Assembly: GCF_003268675.1 (NCBI RefSeq)
Contig: NZ_CP029378.1
Location: forward strand, 4,774,001 to 4,838,000
DNA length: 64,000 nucleotides
Direction: 5' to 3'
From: Streptomyces bacillaris
GTDB lineage: Bacteria; Actinomycetota; Actinomycetes; Streptomycetales; Streptomycetaceae
Shown: piece after piece, positions 55,488-63,892 of the stretch
Numbering within the stretch: position 1 is the first letter of the stretch
How the letters are laid out: each line of letters begins with the position of its first letter
Notes under the pieces: model-generated
Told to the model about the DNA's origin: nothing
The model's input: only the letters and a program-made list of their open reading frames with translations
Database searches by the model: none
Translations under genes and position numbers: made by a program

Positions 55488-56108
55488 CTAAGCGCCTTCT
55501 ACGCGACGATAGAGCTCGGCGCTCTTGGTCACGTAGATGACGAGGCGGCCGCGATAGGTCTCACCGGTGTTCTTGCGGTTGGTCTTGGGGGAGTGTTTCT
55601 TGAGCGTCGCCTTCATGAAGTCGCTACGGGGCACCCCGGCGAGCTCCGACCGGAAGCTCTCGGCTTCCGGCACGTTCGCCGATTCGTGGATGCTGACGCG
55701 CACGTGCAGCCGCTCGCGTGTGACGCCGAGCAGGTCGAGCCGGCTGAGGTAGAACTTGATCACGTTGGGTCGCTGTTGATGAAGAGCAGGCTCTCCCGGC
55801 GGCTGTGCGGCTTGTCCTTCATGCCCTCGGCCCGGTAGAGCGCGACTCCGGCGACGAACAGCTCTCGGTCTGACAGCTCGCCTATGGACTCGCGCGAGGC
55901 CTGTTTCGTCGCCGGCCTTTCCTGGTCCTGGCTGGCGCGGAGGCTGGCCAGGCCCGCGTTCGTCCGCGCCAGACGCTCCTCCTCCGTGTAGCGCGGTTCC
56001 GGCTTCGGCATATCCCGTACCCACAGCGAGATCGAACTCTTCGAGCACCCCAGGTGAGCGTCGTCCGGAATGCGAACGTCCAGGTCGAAAGCATGGCCGA
56101 TTCGCCAT
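55488..56108 (-). pseudogene. Frameshifted HTH protein with homing-endonuclease-like core, next to tRNA-Gln
   Basis: One frame gives an HTH-like start (LGCSKSSISLWVRDMPKPEP) and a middle (ELSDRELFVAGVALYRAEGMKD, then LLFINSDP), stopping near 55760. The next frame continues the same family (NVIKFYLSRLDLLGVTRERL, VRVSIHESANVPEAESF, then TYRGRLVIYVTKSAELYRRVEG) to 55488. One base is missing near 55766-55770. The N-terminus also looks short. From memory this family sits beside tRNA genes in many actinobacteria and resembles LAGLIDADG proteins; I am unsure of that class. If the shift is real, the gene is dead. Confidence 0.75.
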
Positions 56109-56193
56109 TTCGGGCGATCGGTGTGCGTTTCGTGCCCGTTCGAATGCGGAACGTGCTGTTGCCGGTCACGGGAAAAGGGGATGCGTCCGCCCG

Positions 56194-56206
56194 TAGGCTG
56201 GATGCC
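56194..56206 (+). promoter_or_regulatory. -10 box of a probable leaderless promoter for the histidine kinase
   Basis: TAGGCT at 56194-56199, seven bases before ATG 56207. No ribosome site is needed or seen. Confidence 0.5.
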
Positions 56207-57550
56207 ATGACCGCAACGGGGGCAGACCAGGAGGCGGCGGGATCGACCACCCGCGGCTACTGGTGGTGGGAGCGGCGGCGCAGTGTCGCCCTGGACGTGG
56301 GACTGGCGCTGGTTTCGGCGCTGGAGTGTGGCCTGGAGGGGGTGGAGTTCGCCGGGAACACCGGGCTGCCGGTGCCGGTGGGCGTGGTGTTCGGGCTGCT
56401 GGCGGGTTCGGTGCTGGTGGTGCGGCGGCGGTGGCCGATCGTCGTGGTGCTGGTGTCGATCGCGATGACGCCCGCCGAGATGGGCTTCCTGATGGCGCTG
56501 GTGGGCCTGTACACGCTGGCGGCGTCCGAGGTGCCGCGCCGGATCACCGTCGTGCTGGCGGGGATGGCGCTGGTGGGGACGTTCATCGTCACCTATGTAC
56601 GGCTGCGCCAGACCGTGGCGGAGGAGGCCGACTTCGGGCCGGGGGACTGGTATGTGCCGCTGGTGTCGGTGTTCATGGCGGTGGGGCTGACAGCTCCTGC
56701 CGTGTTGTTCGGCCTGTACATAGGGGCCCGGCGCCGGTTGATGGAGAGCCTGAGGGAGCGGGCGGACTCGCTGGAGCGGGAGTTGTCGCTGCTGGCGGAC
56801 CGGGCGGAGGAGCGGGCCGAGTGGGCGCGTACGGAGGAGCGGACCCGGATCGCGCGGGAGATGCATGACGTGGTGGCCCACCGCGTGAGCCTGATGGTGG
56901 TGCATGCCGCGGCGCTTCAGGCCGTGGCTCCGAAGGACCCGGCGAAGGCGGTGCGGAACGCCGCCCTGGTGGGGGAGATGGGGCGGCAGGCGCTGACGGA
57001 GCTGCGGGAGATGCTGGGGGTGCTGCGGAGCGGCGACGCGCTGATGGCGCCCGCGGCTGCCGGCGAGGGCGGGCGTGCGGTTCCGCTGGCCTCGGTGGGG
57101 CAGGCGGCCGCGGCCGCTGCCGCCGCGACGGCTTCGGAGGACGGGCCCCGGCTGAGCGAGCTGGAGGTGCTGGTGGCGCAGTCGCGGCAGGCGGGGATGG
57201 TGGTGGAGCTGTCGGTCGACGGTGAGCTGCGCCCGTACGCGCCGGAGGTCGAGCAGACGGCGTTCCGGGTGGTGCAGGAGGCGCTGACGAACGTCCACAA
57301 GCATGCGGCGGGGGCGAAGGCGTGGGTGCGGTTGGCGCACCGGGGGTCCGAGGTCGCGATGCAGGTGGAGAACGGTCCGTCGGACGCGGCGGTGGCGGAC
57401 GCGGGGCTGCCGAGCGGGGGGAACGGGTTGGTGGGGATGCGGGAGCGGGTGCTGGCGCTGGGGGGTGTGTTCGTGTCCGGTCCCACGGACGCGGGGGGCT
57501 TCCGGGTGTCTGCGGTGCTGCCGGACACATCCGCCTCTCCGGGGACCTGA
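56207..57550 (+). CDS. Orphan sensor histidine kinase (NarL/DesK-type, HisKA_3)
   Basis: 447 aa. About five membrane spans in the first 175 residues, then a dimerisation helix with the phospho-His (EERTRIAREMHDVVAHRVSL, His near 220) and an ATPase domain (FRVVQEALTNVHKHA, GNGLVGMRERVLALGG). No response regulator is adjacent, so its partner is elsewhere; the two orphan LuxR-type regulators in this window are possible but speculative. An Ala-rich linker (QAAAAAAAATAS) splits the kinase halves. Confidence 0.9.
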   Translation: MTATGADQEAAGSTTRGYWWWERRRSVALDVGLALVSALECGLEGVEFAGNTGLPVPVGVVFGLLAGSVLVVRRRWPIVVVLVSIAMTPAEMGFLMALVGLYTLAASEVPRRITVVLAGMALVGTFIVTYVRLRQTVAEEADFGPGDWYVPLVSVFMAVGLTAPAVLFGLYIGARRRLMESLRERADSLERELSLLADRAEERAEWARTEERTRIAREMHDVVAHRVSLMVVHAAALQAVAPKDPAKAVRNAALVGEMGRQALTELREMLGVLRSGDALMAPAAAGEGGRAVPLASVGQAAAAAAAATASEDGPRLSELEVLVAQSRQAGMVVELSVDGELRPYAPEVEQTAFRVVQEALTNVHKHAAGAKAWVRLAHRGSEVAMQVENGPSDAAVADAGLPSGGNGLVGMRERVLALGGVFVSGPTDAGGFRVSAVLPDTSASPGT

Positions 57551-57602
57551 GGGGGCCACCCTCCACCCTGTCCGGCGTTTGAGGACGGAACCCTGCACCA
57601 CT

Positions 57603-57730
57603 CCAGCCCGTCCGGCGTTTGAGGACGGAACCCTTGCTGGAGGGAGCGGTGCCCCCTTCTGGGCCGGGGACGTGGAGGCGCCGGCCCGTCCCGCCGCGAC
57701 GCTTCCGTCCTCAAACGCCGGACGGGCTGG
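57603..57730. repeat. 28-bp inverted repeat carrying the Streptomyces GTCCGGCGTTTGAGGAC element
   Basis: Arms at 57603-57630 and 57703-57730 are perfect complements around a 72-bp loop; a further direct copy of the core lies at 57569-57590. Such cores are scattered at gene ends in Streptomyces genomes. Acts at least as a terminator between the kinase gene and the convergent SUKH-3 gene. Confidence 0.85.
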
Positions 57731-57777
57731 AAAGGGATGACGGGCCCGTCCCCAAGCGGACGGGCCCAAGGGGCGCC

Positions 57778-58368
57778 CTACGCCCCTGACTGCGGCGGGC
57801 TCGACAGGCGGGTCGGCTGGGCGCCCGTGACCAGGGTGGTCAGGGCCTCGTCGATGTCCTGGCCCAGGAACCAGTCGCCTGTGTGGTCGATGCTGAACAC
57901 CCGCCCCTCGGTGTCGATCGCGAGCACCGCCTGCTCGTCCCCTTCCGCCCCCAGCGGGGCCACCTCCGTCTCCAGGGCCCGGCCCAGGTCGCCCAGGGTG
58001 CGGGCGAGGTGCAGCCCGTGCAGCGGGTCGATGCGGATGGCGGCGGGGGCGATCTGCCGGCCGGGTGCGGACGCGGTGATGTGGAGGGCGCCGAACTCCG
58101 CCCAGGCCTCGACCGCCGCCGGGAAGACCGCGTGCCGGTGGCCGGCGGGCGAGGTGTGGGCGCGCAGGGCGTCGGCCCACTCCTCGGCCTGCCGGATGTC
58201 CCAGCGGCCGGGCTGCCACCCCGCCTCGCGCAGGGCGGCGTCGACGGGTACGGCGAAGCGGGTGGAGCTGTGCTGCCGCGGAAGCCGCACCGGGGGCGCG
58301 GGATGCCCCGGGGCCCCCGGGGGGCTGGCGGGCGCGGCGGGCGGCGGGGGCGGGAGGTGGTCGTGCAT
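57778..58368 (-). CDS. SUKH-3 family immunity-like protein
   Basis: 196 aa. A Pro/Ala-rich tail (1-30) then the SUKH-3 core: REAGWQPGRWDIRQAEEWAD, FPAAVEAWAEFGALHI, IDPLHGLHLARTLGDLGRA, PLGAEGDEQAVLAIDTEGRVF, HTGDWFLGQDIDEALTTLV. SUKH proteins often neutralise nuclease or deaminase toxins. It follows the YwqJ-type deaminase gene by 10 bp in the usual toxin-then-immunity order. Confidence 0.85.
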   Translation of the reverse strand: MHDHLPPPPPAAPASPPGAPGHPAPPVRLPRQHSSTRFAVPVDAALREAGWQPGRWDIRQAEEWADALRAHTSPAGHRHAVFPAAVEAWAEFGALHITASAPGRQIAPAAIRIDPLHGLHLARTLGDLGRALETEVAPLGAEGDEQAVLAIDTEGRVFSIDHTGDWFLGQDIDEALTTLVTGAQPTRLSSPPQSGA

Positions 58369-58378
58369 CGGTGGGCGG

Positions 58379-58966
58379 TCAGCCCTTCTCGGCGGTGGTC
58401 GCGGCGCCGGTGGTGGTGAGGTCGACGGGGCGTACGCCGAAGTGGGAGAGGAGCGCCGAACAGGATCGGCACGGTGGTGCGTAGCTGCCGTGCAGCGGGT
58501 CGCCGTCCTCGCGGATGCGGCGGGCGGTGATGCGGGAGTGCTTGAGCGCGCGCCGGGCCTCCCCGTTGGTCAGGGGTTTTCGCTGGGCGCGTTTGGAGCG
58601 GCCGCTCTCGGCGGCGGTGAGCTGCCGGGAGAGCAGTATGGCTTCGGGGCAGCGGCCGGTGAACCGTTCGCGCTGGCCGCTGGTGAGGGTGTCGAGGAAG
58701 TCCTGGACGAGCGGGTGCAGCACCGGCGGCTGGTCGCCCTTGCCGGCGGTGCAGGTGAGCGTCTCCCCGCGTACGGACAGGGCGGCGGCCACGGCGGGGA
58801 GGATCCCGTCGCGGCGGTGGAGCAGGTGGGGTGTGCGGCCGGTCTCGGTGCTGCTCCAGTCGAGTCGTGGGTCCCCTGACGTTCCCGATGGCCCCGGGGC
58901 TCCTGATAGCCCCGTCGTACCGGATGTACCGGATGCCCCCGTTGTCGCTGTCTGTGCCGAATGCAT
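58379..58966 (-). CDS. YwqJ-like deaminase-fold protein (toxin-type)
   Basis: 195 aa. A Gly/Ser/Thr-rich head (10-35) then a deaminase-like core: GRCPEAILLSRQL (zinc Cys106 and catalytic Glu108) and PPCRSCSALLSHFGV (Cys166 and Cys169), the CxE...CxxC layout of YwqJ-type deaminases. No secretion signal or export domain is seen. Its neighbour is an SUKH-3 protein that may neutralise it. Start ATG 58966; the GGGAGGG site is somewhat distant. Confidence 0.8.
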   Translation of the reverse strand: MHSAQTATTGASGTSGTTGLSGAPGPSGTSGDPRLDWSSTETGRTPHLLHRRDGILPAVAAALSVRGETLTCTAGKGDQPPVLHPLVQDFLDTLTSGQRERFTGRCPEAILLSRQLTAAESGRSKRAQRKPLTNGEARRALKHSRITARRIREDGDPLHGSYAPPCRSCSALLSHFGVRPVDLTTTGAATTAEKG

Positions 58967-59202
58967 GGTGCTGTCGTCCCTCCCTGCAATCCCCCGAGTT
59001 GCGGGGACAGCCTGCCAAATGTGAAGCGAGGTGGGGAAGCTGGGTGGGGGAAACGTGTCTGCGTGTCGCCCGAAGGTGCGAGACCGTCGCCTCACCGTCA
59101 CACGAATGTGACGCTCGGTGATGGAACCGGCGGGACGGGACCCCCTGTTGCCCCACCGCTTAGGCTGTGCGGAACCACCAGACGCAGCAGGGGGCATCCG
59201 CC
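58967..59202. promoter_or_regulatory. Divergent promoter region of the toxin-type locus
   Basis: 236 bp. TAGGCT (59161-59166) is a good -10 for the rightward genes, with AGGGGG before ATG 59203. Leftward, GGGAGGG precedes the deaminase start. Confidence 0.5.
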
Positions 59203-60180
59203 ATGACGACAGGTCGGCCCGGGCAGCAAGCCGCGCCACCGAACGCGGCCTATGCCGGGCAGGTCGTGCACTTCCCGGACCCGGTCCGGGCGTCCCGTCA
59301 CCCCAGAGGTGTACGTGTGGACGGCAGCGGCTACCCGGACTTCTCGCCGTACGCGCGCGCCGCCGCCGAGATCGCCGACCCCCCGCCGGGGTTCGGCGTG
59401 GACGAGCTGCGGCTGACGGACTACGTGTCGGCGAACGCGGCGATGGCGGCCTCCGGTCATGAGCTGTGGGACACGATTCCCGCGGTGGCGACGCCGCACG
59501 GCTGGACCTGGCACCACGTGGCGGGCGGCCGGCGGATGGAGCTGGTGCCGGTCGAGGTGAAGGCGCTGCTGCGCCACCACGGCGGTCTGGCGACGACCGA
59601 GGTGGACCAGGACCGGCGGGGCACCCGTCCGTTGCAGGAGACCCGCCCGGCCCACTTCCGGCTGCCCAAGGGCGCGGTCGCGGTGAGCGAGCAGCAGATC
59701 CAGGGCGTCGAGGAGGACCTCGGTTACCGGCTGCCCGGCGCCTACCGCTCCTTCCTGAAGGCGGCGGGCGGTTCGGCCCCGGTGGGGGCCGCGCTCGACG
59801 CCGAGCTGGGGCTCCTGGTGGACCAGCCGTTCTTCACGGTGCGTGACCAGGCCGGGGTCAACGATCTGGTGTACGTGAACAAGTGTTTGCGGGACCACTT
59901 CACCAAGGACTATCTGGGCGTCGCCTTCGTGCAGGGCGGAATCCTGGCCGTGAAGGTGCGCGGGCAGGACGTCGGTTCGGTGTGGTTCTGCCCGTACGAC
60001 GATGCCCGGGACCAGGACGGCTGGAGCGTGCAGGAGCGCGTGGAGCGGCTGCTGCTGCCCTGCGGCGAGGACTTCGACGCCTTCCTCCAGCGGCTCGCGG
60101 GCAACCCGCCGGAGCTGGAGACGGTGGCGAACCTGATGGTGGACGGTGGCTTCGCGCGCACCGTCCCGGTGGAGGGGTGA
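59203..60180 (+). CDS. Fusion of a WHH-type (HNH/EndoVII) nuclease-like domain with a SUKH domain
   Basis: 325 aa. Residues about 70-130 carry ANAAMAASGHELWDTIP, GWTWHHVAGGRRMELVPVEV and LLRHHGG, the layout of the WHH clade of HNH/EndoVII nucleases (W103-H-H). The usual VEVH reads VEVK, so one conserved His seems lost (Lys120). Residues about 165-310 are a SUKH fold (VSEQQIQGVEEDLGYRLPGAYR, SFLKAAGGSAP, VWFCPYDDARDQDGW). Toxin-like and immunity-like domains in one chain suggest an inactivated or self-protected form. Coupled to the next gene by GTGA. Confidence 0.78.
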   Translation: MTTGRPGQQAAPPNAAYAGQVVHFPDPVRASRHPRGVRVDGSGYPDFSPYARAAAEIADPPPGFGVDELRLTDYVSANAAMAASGHELWDTIPAVATPHGWTWHHVAGGRRMELVPVEVKALLRHHGGLATTEVDQDRRGTRPLQETRPAHFRLPKGAVAVSEQQIQGVEEDLGYRLPGAYRSFLKAAGGSAPVGAALDAELGLLVDQPFFTVRDQAGVNDLVYVNKCLRDHFTKDYLGVAFVQGGILAVKVRGQDVGSVWFCPYDDARDQDGWSVQERVERLLLPCGEDFDAFLQRLAGNPPELETVANLMVDGGFARTVPVEG

Positions 60181-62783
60181 GCGCGGTGGTGACTTTCGCG
60201 CAGGCGCAGGAGCGGGCGGACGAGTGGGTCAACGGTGACGTGCCCGCGTACCAGCACCGTGAGGTCCGGGTCCGTGAGTTCGAGCTGGGTTTCGTGGTGT
60301 GGGCCGAGGACCGGGCGGAGGGCCCGGTCTCGGACGGCGGCCGTCAGCGGCTGGTGATCGCCCGGGACAGCGGCGAGGCGACGTTGTGGCCGGGGCTGCC
60401 GGTGGGCGAGGTGATCCGGCGGTACGAGGAGGAGTACGGGGCTCCGTCGGGTGAGCCGGTCGCCGCGCCGGAGCCGCCGCAGCGGGTGGACCTGAACCAG
60501 ACGTCGTTCCTGCTGACGCCGCCGGAGTGGCTCCAGGAGGCGGCGGACAAGCTGGGCATCCCGGACCACCGGGCGGAGCGGCGGGCCGCGGCGGCGGAGG
60601 AAGGTGAGGAAGCAGGAGCGGCAGCGGGAGCTGCGGACGAGCCGGCCGACTCCTCCGTATCCACGCCGTCCCCTTCTTCCTCCACCCCGTCCCCTTCTTC
60701 CGCTTCGGCCTCTTCCGCCGCCGCGTCGGATGCGTCCGCCGAGCCCGCCCCCGGCGGCTCCGCGCCCTCCTCGCCCGCGTGGCCCGCCGCGGGCGGCAGC
60801 GCGGGCGGGGCCTACGAGCCCACCGCGTCCGACGGCGTGCCCGCCGGGGCGACCCCGTGGGCCGGTACGGACACCAACTCCACGGACTCCGACGACGGGG
60901 CCGTCCCCCTGCCCGCGACGGTGTTCGCGCCGCCGCTCTCGGGGACCGACGACGAGGAGGCCCCGCCGCCGGTGGTGTCGGCCGAGGCGCCGACCGCGCT
61001 GATGTCGGGGGGCAGCCAGCTGCCGCGTACGCAGGTGGCTCCCAGGCTCCAGCCCGCCGACGAGGGTTCCCCGGACGCGCCGGGCTCCCCGGGCGCCGGG
61101 GACATCGCGGACGCGGCCACCAGCAAGGCCGTGGTGCCGCCGCGCGGCACGCGCGGGGGTGGTCCGACGACCCCGCCGCCGCCCGGTGCGCCCGGGATCC
61201 CCGGCGTACGCCCCGGTGCGACGCCGCCGCCCTCGGGTCCGGGGGCGCCCGGCGCCCCGGCGGGCGGGTACATCCCGACGCAGCTCGTCTCCCAGCTCGG
61301 CCCGCCCGGCTCCACCCCGCCGCCCGGTCCGCCCGGCGCCCCGCAGCCCCCCGGTCCGCCCGCTCCCCCCGGTCCGCCGGGTGCCACGCCGCCTCCGGGC
61401 GGCGGGGTCCACCACGCGGCGACGATGCTCGCCGACGGGAGCAGCATCGGTGCGGGCGTCCCGGGCGCGCCCCGTCCGCCGGGCCCGCCCGGTGCGCCGG
61501 GCGCCCCGCTGCCCCCGGGCCCGCCCGGCGTACCCGGAGCCGGTGCCGGTGCCGGAGCCGGTGTCGGCGCACCCCAGCCTCCCGGCCCGCCCGGTCCTCC
61601 CGGTCCGCCGCCGGGTGCGACGCCGCCTCCGGGTGGCGGGGTGCACCAGGCCGAGACGATGTTCGCGAACTCCGGCCCGATCCCGGTCCCCGGTCCGCCG
61701 GGTCCCCCCGGCGCTCCCCAGGGCTCCACCCCGCCCCACGGCCCCGGGCCCGTACAGCACCACACCCCGCCGCCCCCGGCGTACGGCTATCCGCAGCAGC
61801 TCACCGGTCTGCCGACCGTGGGCCCGGGCTACCAGGCCGTGCTGCGGTTCCGGGCGCCGGACGGCAGTGAGCAGCAGCTGATCCGGCGTTCGGCGCCGGG
61901 CACTCCGCACCCCGAGTGGCAGATGCTGCACGAGCTGCGGGCGATGAACGTGCCGCCGCAGCAGGTCATCGAGCTGCACACGGAGCTGGAGTCGTGCGAG
62001 CTGCCGGGCGGGTACTGCGCCCGGATGATCCGGGAGACCTGGCCGCAGGTGCGGATCACGAGCGTGGCTCCGTACGGCACCGATCACGCCAGCCGGCAGG
62101 AGGGCATGCGCCATCTGCTGACCCACCAGGGCGAGTTGCACCAGGTGGCGGACGGTCCGGCGCGGCCGGCCCCGGTGCGGGCGCCGCTGCCGCAGCTGCC
62201 GCCTGCGCCCGCGCTGCCGCCGGAGGCGGTGGCCGAGGAGCTGCTCCAGGCGTTCGGTCCGCAGGGGATCCTCCGGTTCGACCAGCGTGCGGTCTCCCGT
62301 CAGGGGGTGCCGGACGTGGTCGCGCGGACCCTGGTGTGGGCGGGGCTGCCCGCCGACTTCGGGCCGTTCTTCTGGGCGCAGCCGGGGCAGCCGGTGGTGC
62401 CGACGCTGGGTGAGCTGGCGGCGCAGCGGCAGGTGCAGGCCGCGCCGGACGCGGGGTCGTACCTGGTCATGGGGACGGACTTCGGGCGGGCGATCTGTGT
62501 CCAGTACGGGACGGCGAACATCGTGGCCGTGCCGGTGGAGGCGGGTCCGGGCGGTCAGCCGGTGCCGCCGCAGTTCGTCAACACGGGGCTGCCGGAGTTC
62601 GTGCGGTCGATGGCGCTGCTGGGCCGGATGTGGCGGCTGCGGTACGGGCTGACGCCGGAGCAGGCGGGGCGGTGGACCGTCGATTTCCAGGCACAGCTGG
62701 TGGCGCTGGATCCGGCGGCGCTGGCCTCGCCGGAGAGCTGGTGGTCGGTGCTGCTGGAGCAGATGTGGGACGGTCTGCTCTGA
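60177..62783 (+). CDS. Multidomain protein: immunity-like head, collagen-like linker, deaminase-like domain, SUKH-4 tail
   Basis: 868 aa from GTG 60177 (GTGA overlap). Residues 1-90 (FAQAQERADEWVNGDVPAYQ, RLVIARDSGEATLWPGLPVG) resemble immunity domain Imm35/YrhB. About 95-540 is disordered: an acidic Ala/Ser stretch, then PPG repeats (GPPGPP, PPGATPPPGGG). About 545-650 (YQAVLRFRAPDGSEQQLIRR, ELHTELESCELPGGYC) matches the zinc site of toxin-type nucleotide deaminases. About 685-868 is SUKH-4-like (GSYLVMGTDFGRAICVQYG, SPESWWSVLLEQMWDGLL). No export signal. May be a scaffold derived from toxin and immunity modules. Confidence 0.75.
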   Translation: MSAVVTFAQAQERADEWVNGDVPAYQHREVRVREFELGFVVWAEDRAEGPVSDGGRQRLVIARDSGEATLWPGLPVGEVIRRYEEEYGAPSGEPVAAPEPPQRVDLNQTSFLLTPPEWLQEAADKLGIPDHRAERRAAAAEEGEEAGAAAGAADEPADSSVSTPSPSSSTPSPSSASASSAAASDASAEPAPGGSAPSSPAWPAAGGSAGGAYEPTASDGVPAGATPWAGTDTNSTDSDDGAVPLPATVFAPPLSGTDDEEAPPPVVSAEAPTALMSGGSQLPRTQVAPRLQPADEGSPDAPGSPGAGDIADAATSKAVVPPRGTRGGGPTTPPPPGAPGIPGVRPGATPPPSGPGAPGAPAGGYIPTQLVSQLGPPGSTPPPGPPGAPQPPGPPAPPGPPGATPPPGGGVHHAATMLADGSSIGAGVPGAPRPPGPPGAPGAPLPPGPPGVPGAGAGAGAGVGAPQPPGPPGPPGPPPGATPPPGGGVHQAETMFANSGPIPVPGPPGPPGAPQGSTPPHGPGPVQHHTPPPPAYGYPQQLTGLPTVGPGYQAVLRFRAPDGSEQQLIRRSAPGTPHPEWQMLHELRAMNVPPQQVIELHTELESCELPGGYCARMIRETWPQVRITSVAPYGTDHASRQEGMRHLLTHQGELHQVADGPARPAPVRAPLPQLPPAPALPPEAVAEELLQAFGPQGILRFDQRAVSRQGVPDVVARTLVWAGLPADFGPFFWAQPGQPVVPTLGELAAQRQVQAAPDAGSYLVMGTDFGRAICVQYGTANIVAVPVEAGPGGQPVPPQFVNTGLPEFVRSMALLGRMWRLRYGLTPEQAGRWTVDFQAQLVALDPAALASPESWWSVLLEQMWDGLL

Positions 62784-62811
62784 TCCGTACCCCTGGCCGA
62801 TAAGCGTTGTA

Positions 62812-62846
62812 CGAGGCACCCGCTCCGGGACGGATCGGGTGCCTCG
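62812..62846 (+). terminator. Terminator after the SUKH-4 protein gene
   Basis: CGAGGCACCCG, 13-base loop, CGGGTGCCTCG. It lies 28 bp after the stop. Confidence 0.8.
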
Positions 62847-62995
62847 CCACGTTACGGGCGTGTGACACCCGTCGCTTTCCGTCCTGAAAGCATCTGATCG
62901 ATTCCGACTTCCGGCCCCATTTGCCGCATCCTTGGCTTATCACGGGAGACCCGTGTGCGTCCGCGTGTCCGTAAGTCGTAGAGGGGCTTCAGGCT

Positions 62996-63892
62996 ATGAG
63001 TGCTGGACCGGTGTCCGCGTTCGACGTGGTCGGCATGCGGGGGCGTGGTTACCGCCCGGACCAGGTCGACCGTGCCGTGGCCGAGCGCACCGCCGAGCGG
63101 GACCGGGCGCTGGCCGAGGCCGTACGGCTGGAGGGGCTCGCGCAGGAGCTGGCGGCGGAGGCGGCCCGGCTGGCGGAGACCGTGGCGGCGCTGCCCGAGC
63201 AGGACTACGCGGAGCTGGGGGAGCGGGCCCAGCACATTCTGGCGCTGGCGCGGGAGCAGGCCGAGGCGCTGCGGGCGGACGCGGAGGCGGCGGGCCAGGA
63301 ACTGGCGGACGCGGCCGACGCTGCGGGCCGGGCGGCCGTGGACGCGGCACGGGAGGCGGCCGACGCGGTGCGGGCCGCAGCCGTGGAGGCGGCCGAGGAG
63401 CGGGTCGCGGAGGCGGTCCGGGAGGCGGACGGCGTGCTGGCGGCGGCCCGCGAGGAGGCCGGGGAGGTGCGCGGGGCGGCGGAGGCCGCGATGGCGCAGA
63501 CCCGGAACCGTACGGAGAGCGTCCTGGCCCACCAGGAGCAGGAGCACGCCGAGCGCCACAAGGCCGCCGAGGCGGAGATCGCCGCCGCCGAGGCCGAGAT
63601 GGAGGCCCGCCACGCGGCGCTGACCGAGCGGGCGGAGGCGCGGCTCGCGGAGGCGGCCCGCACGCTCGCGGAGGCCCAGGAGACGGCCCGCCACGGCCAG
63701 GAGGACGCGGAGGCGCGGGCGGCCGAGCTGCTGGCGGAGGCCCGGGTCCGCGAGGAGCGGATCGTCCGGGAGACCGAGCGGGTGCTGCGGGAGCACGAGG
63801 AGGCCCGCGAGGAGGTCCAGGCCCACATGGCCCACGTCCGCAGCTCGCTCGCGGCGCTGACGGGCCGGGTGACGGCGGGCGCGGAGGACTGA
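62996..63892 (+). CDS. Long coiled-coil protein, DivIVA/FilP-like
   Basis: 298 aa. The N-terminus has the DivIVA-type motif FDVVGMRGRGYRPDQVDRAV, which in DivIVA binds membrane curvature. From about 30 to 285 it is a continuous Ala/Glu/Arg coiled coil. Streptomyces polar-growth proteins of this kind organise the hyphal tip. No membrane span. RBS is AGAGGGG. A cellulose-binding-protein label is also used for relatives. Confidence 0.82.
   Translation: MSAGPVSAFDVVGMRGRGYRPDQVDRAVAERTAERDRALAEAVRLEGLAQELAAEAARLAETVAALPEQDYAELGERAQHILALAREQAEALRADAEAAGQELADAADAAGRAAVDAAREAADAVRAAAVEAAEERVAEAVREADGVLAAAREEAGEVRGAAEAAMAQTRNRTESVLAHQEQEHAERHKAAEAEIAAAEAEMEARHAALTERAEARLAEAARTLAEAQETARHGQEDAEARAAELLAEARVREERIVRETERVLREHEEAREEVQAHMAHVRSSLAALTGRVTAGAED

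Noticed and set aside
59910..62819. 969-aa minus-strand frame
   Set aside because: Antisense to the SUKH-4 protein; Arg-rich shadow.
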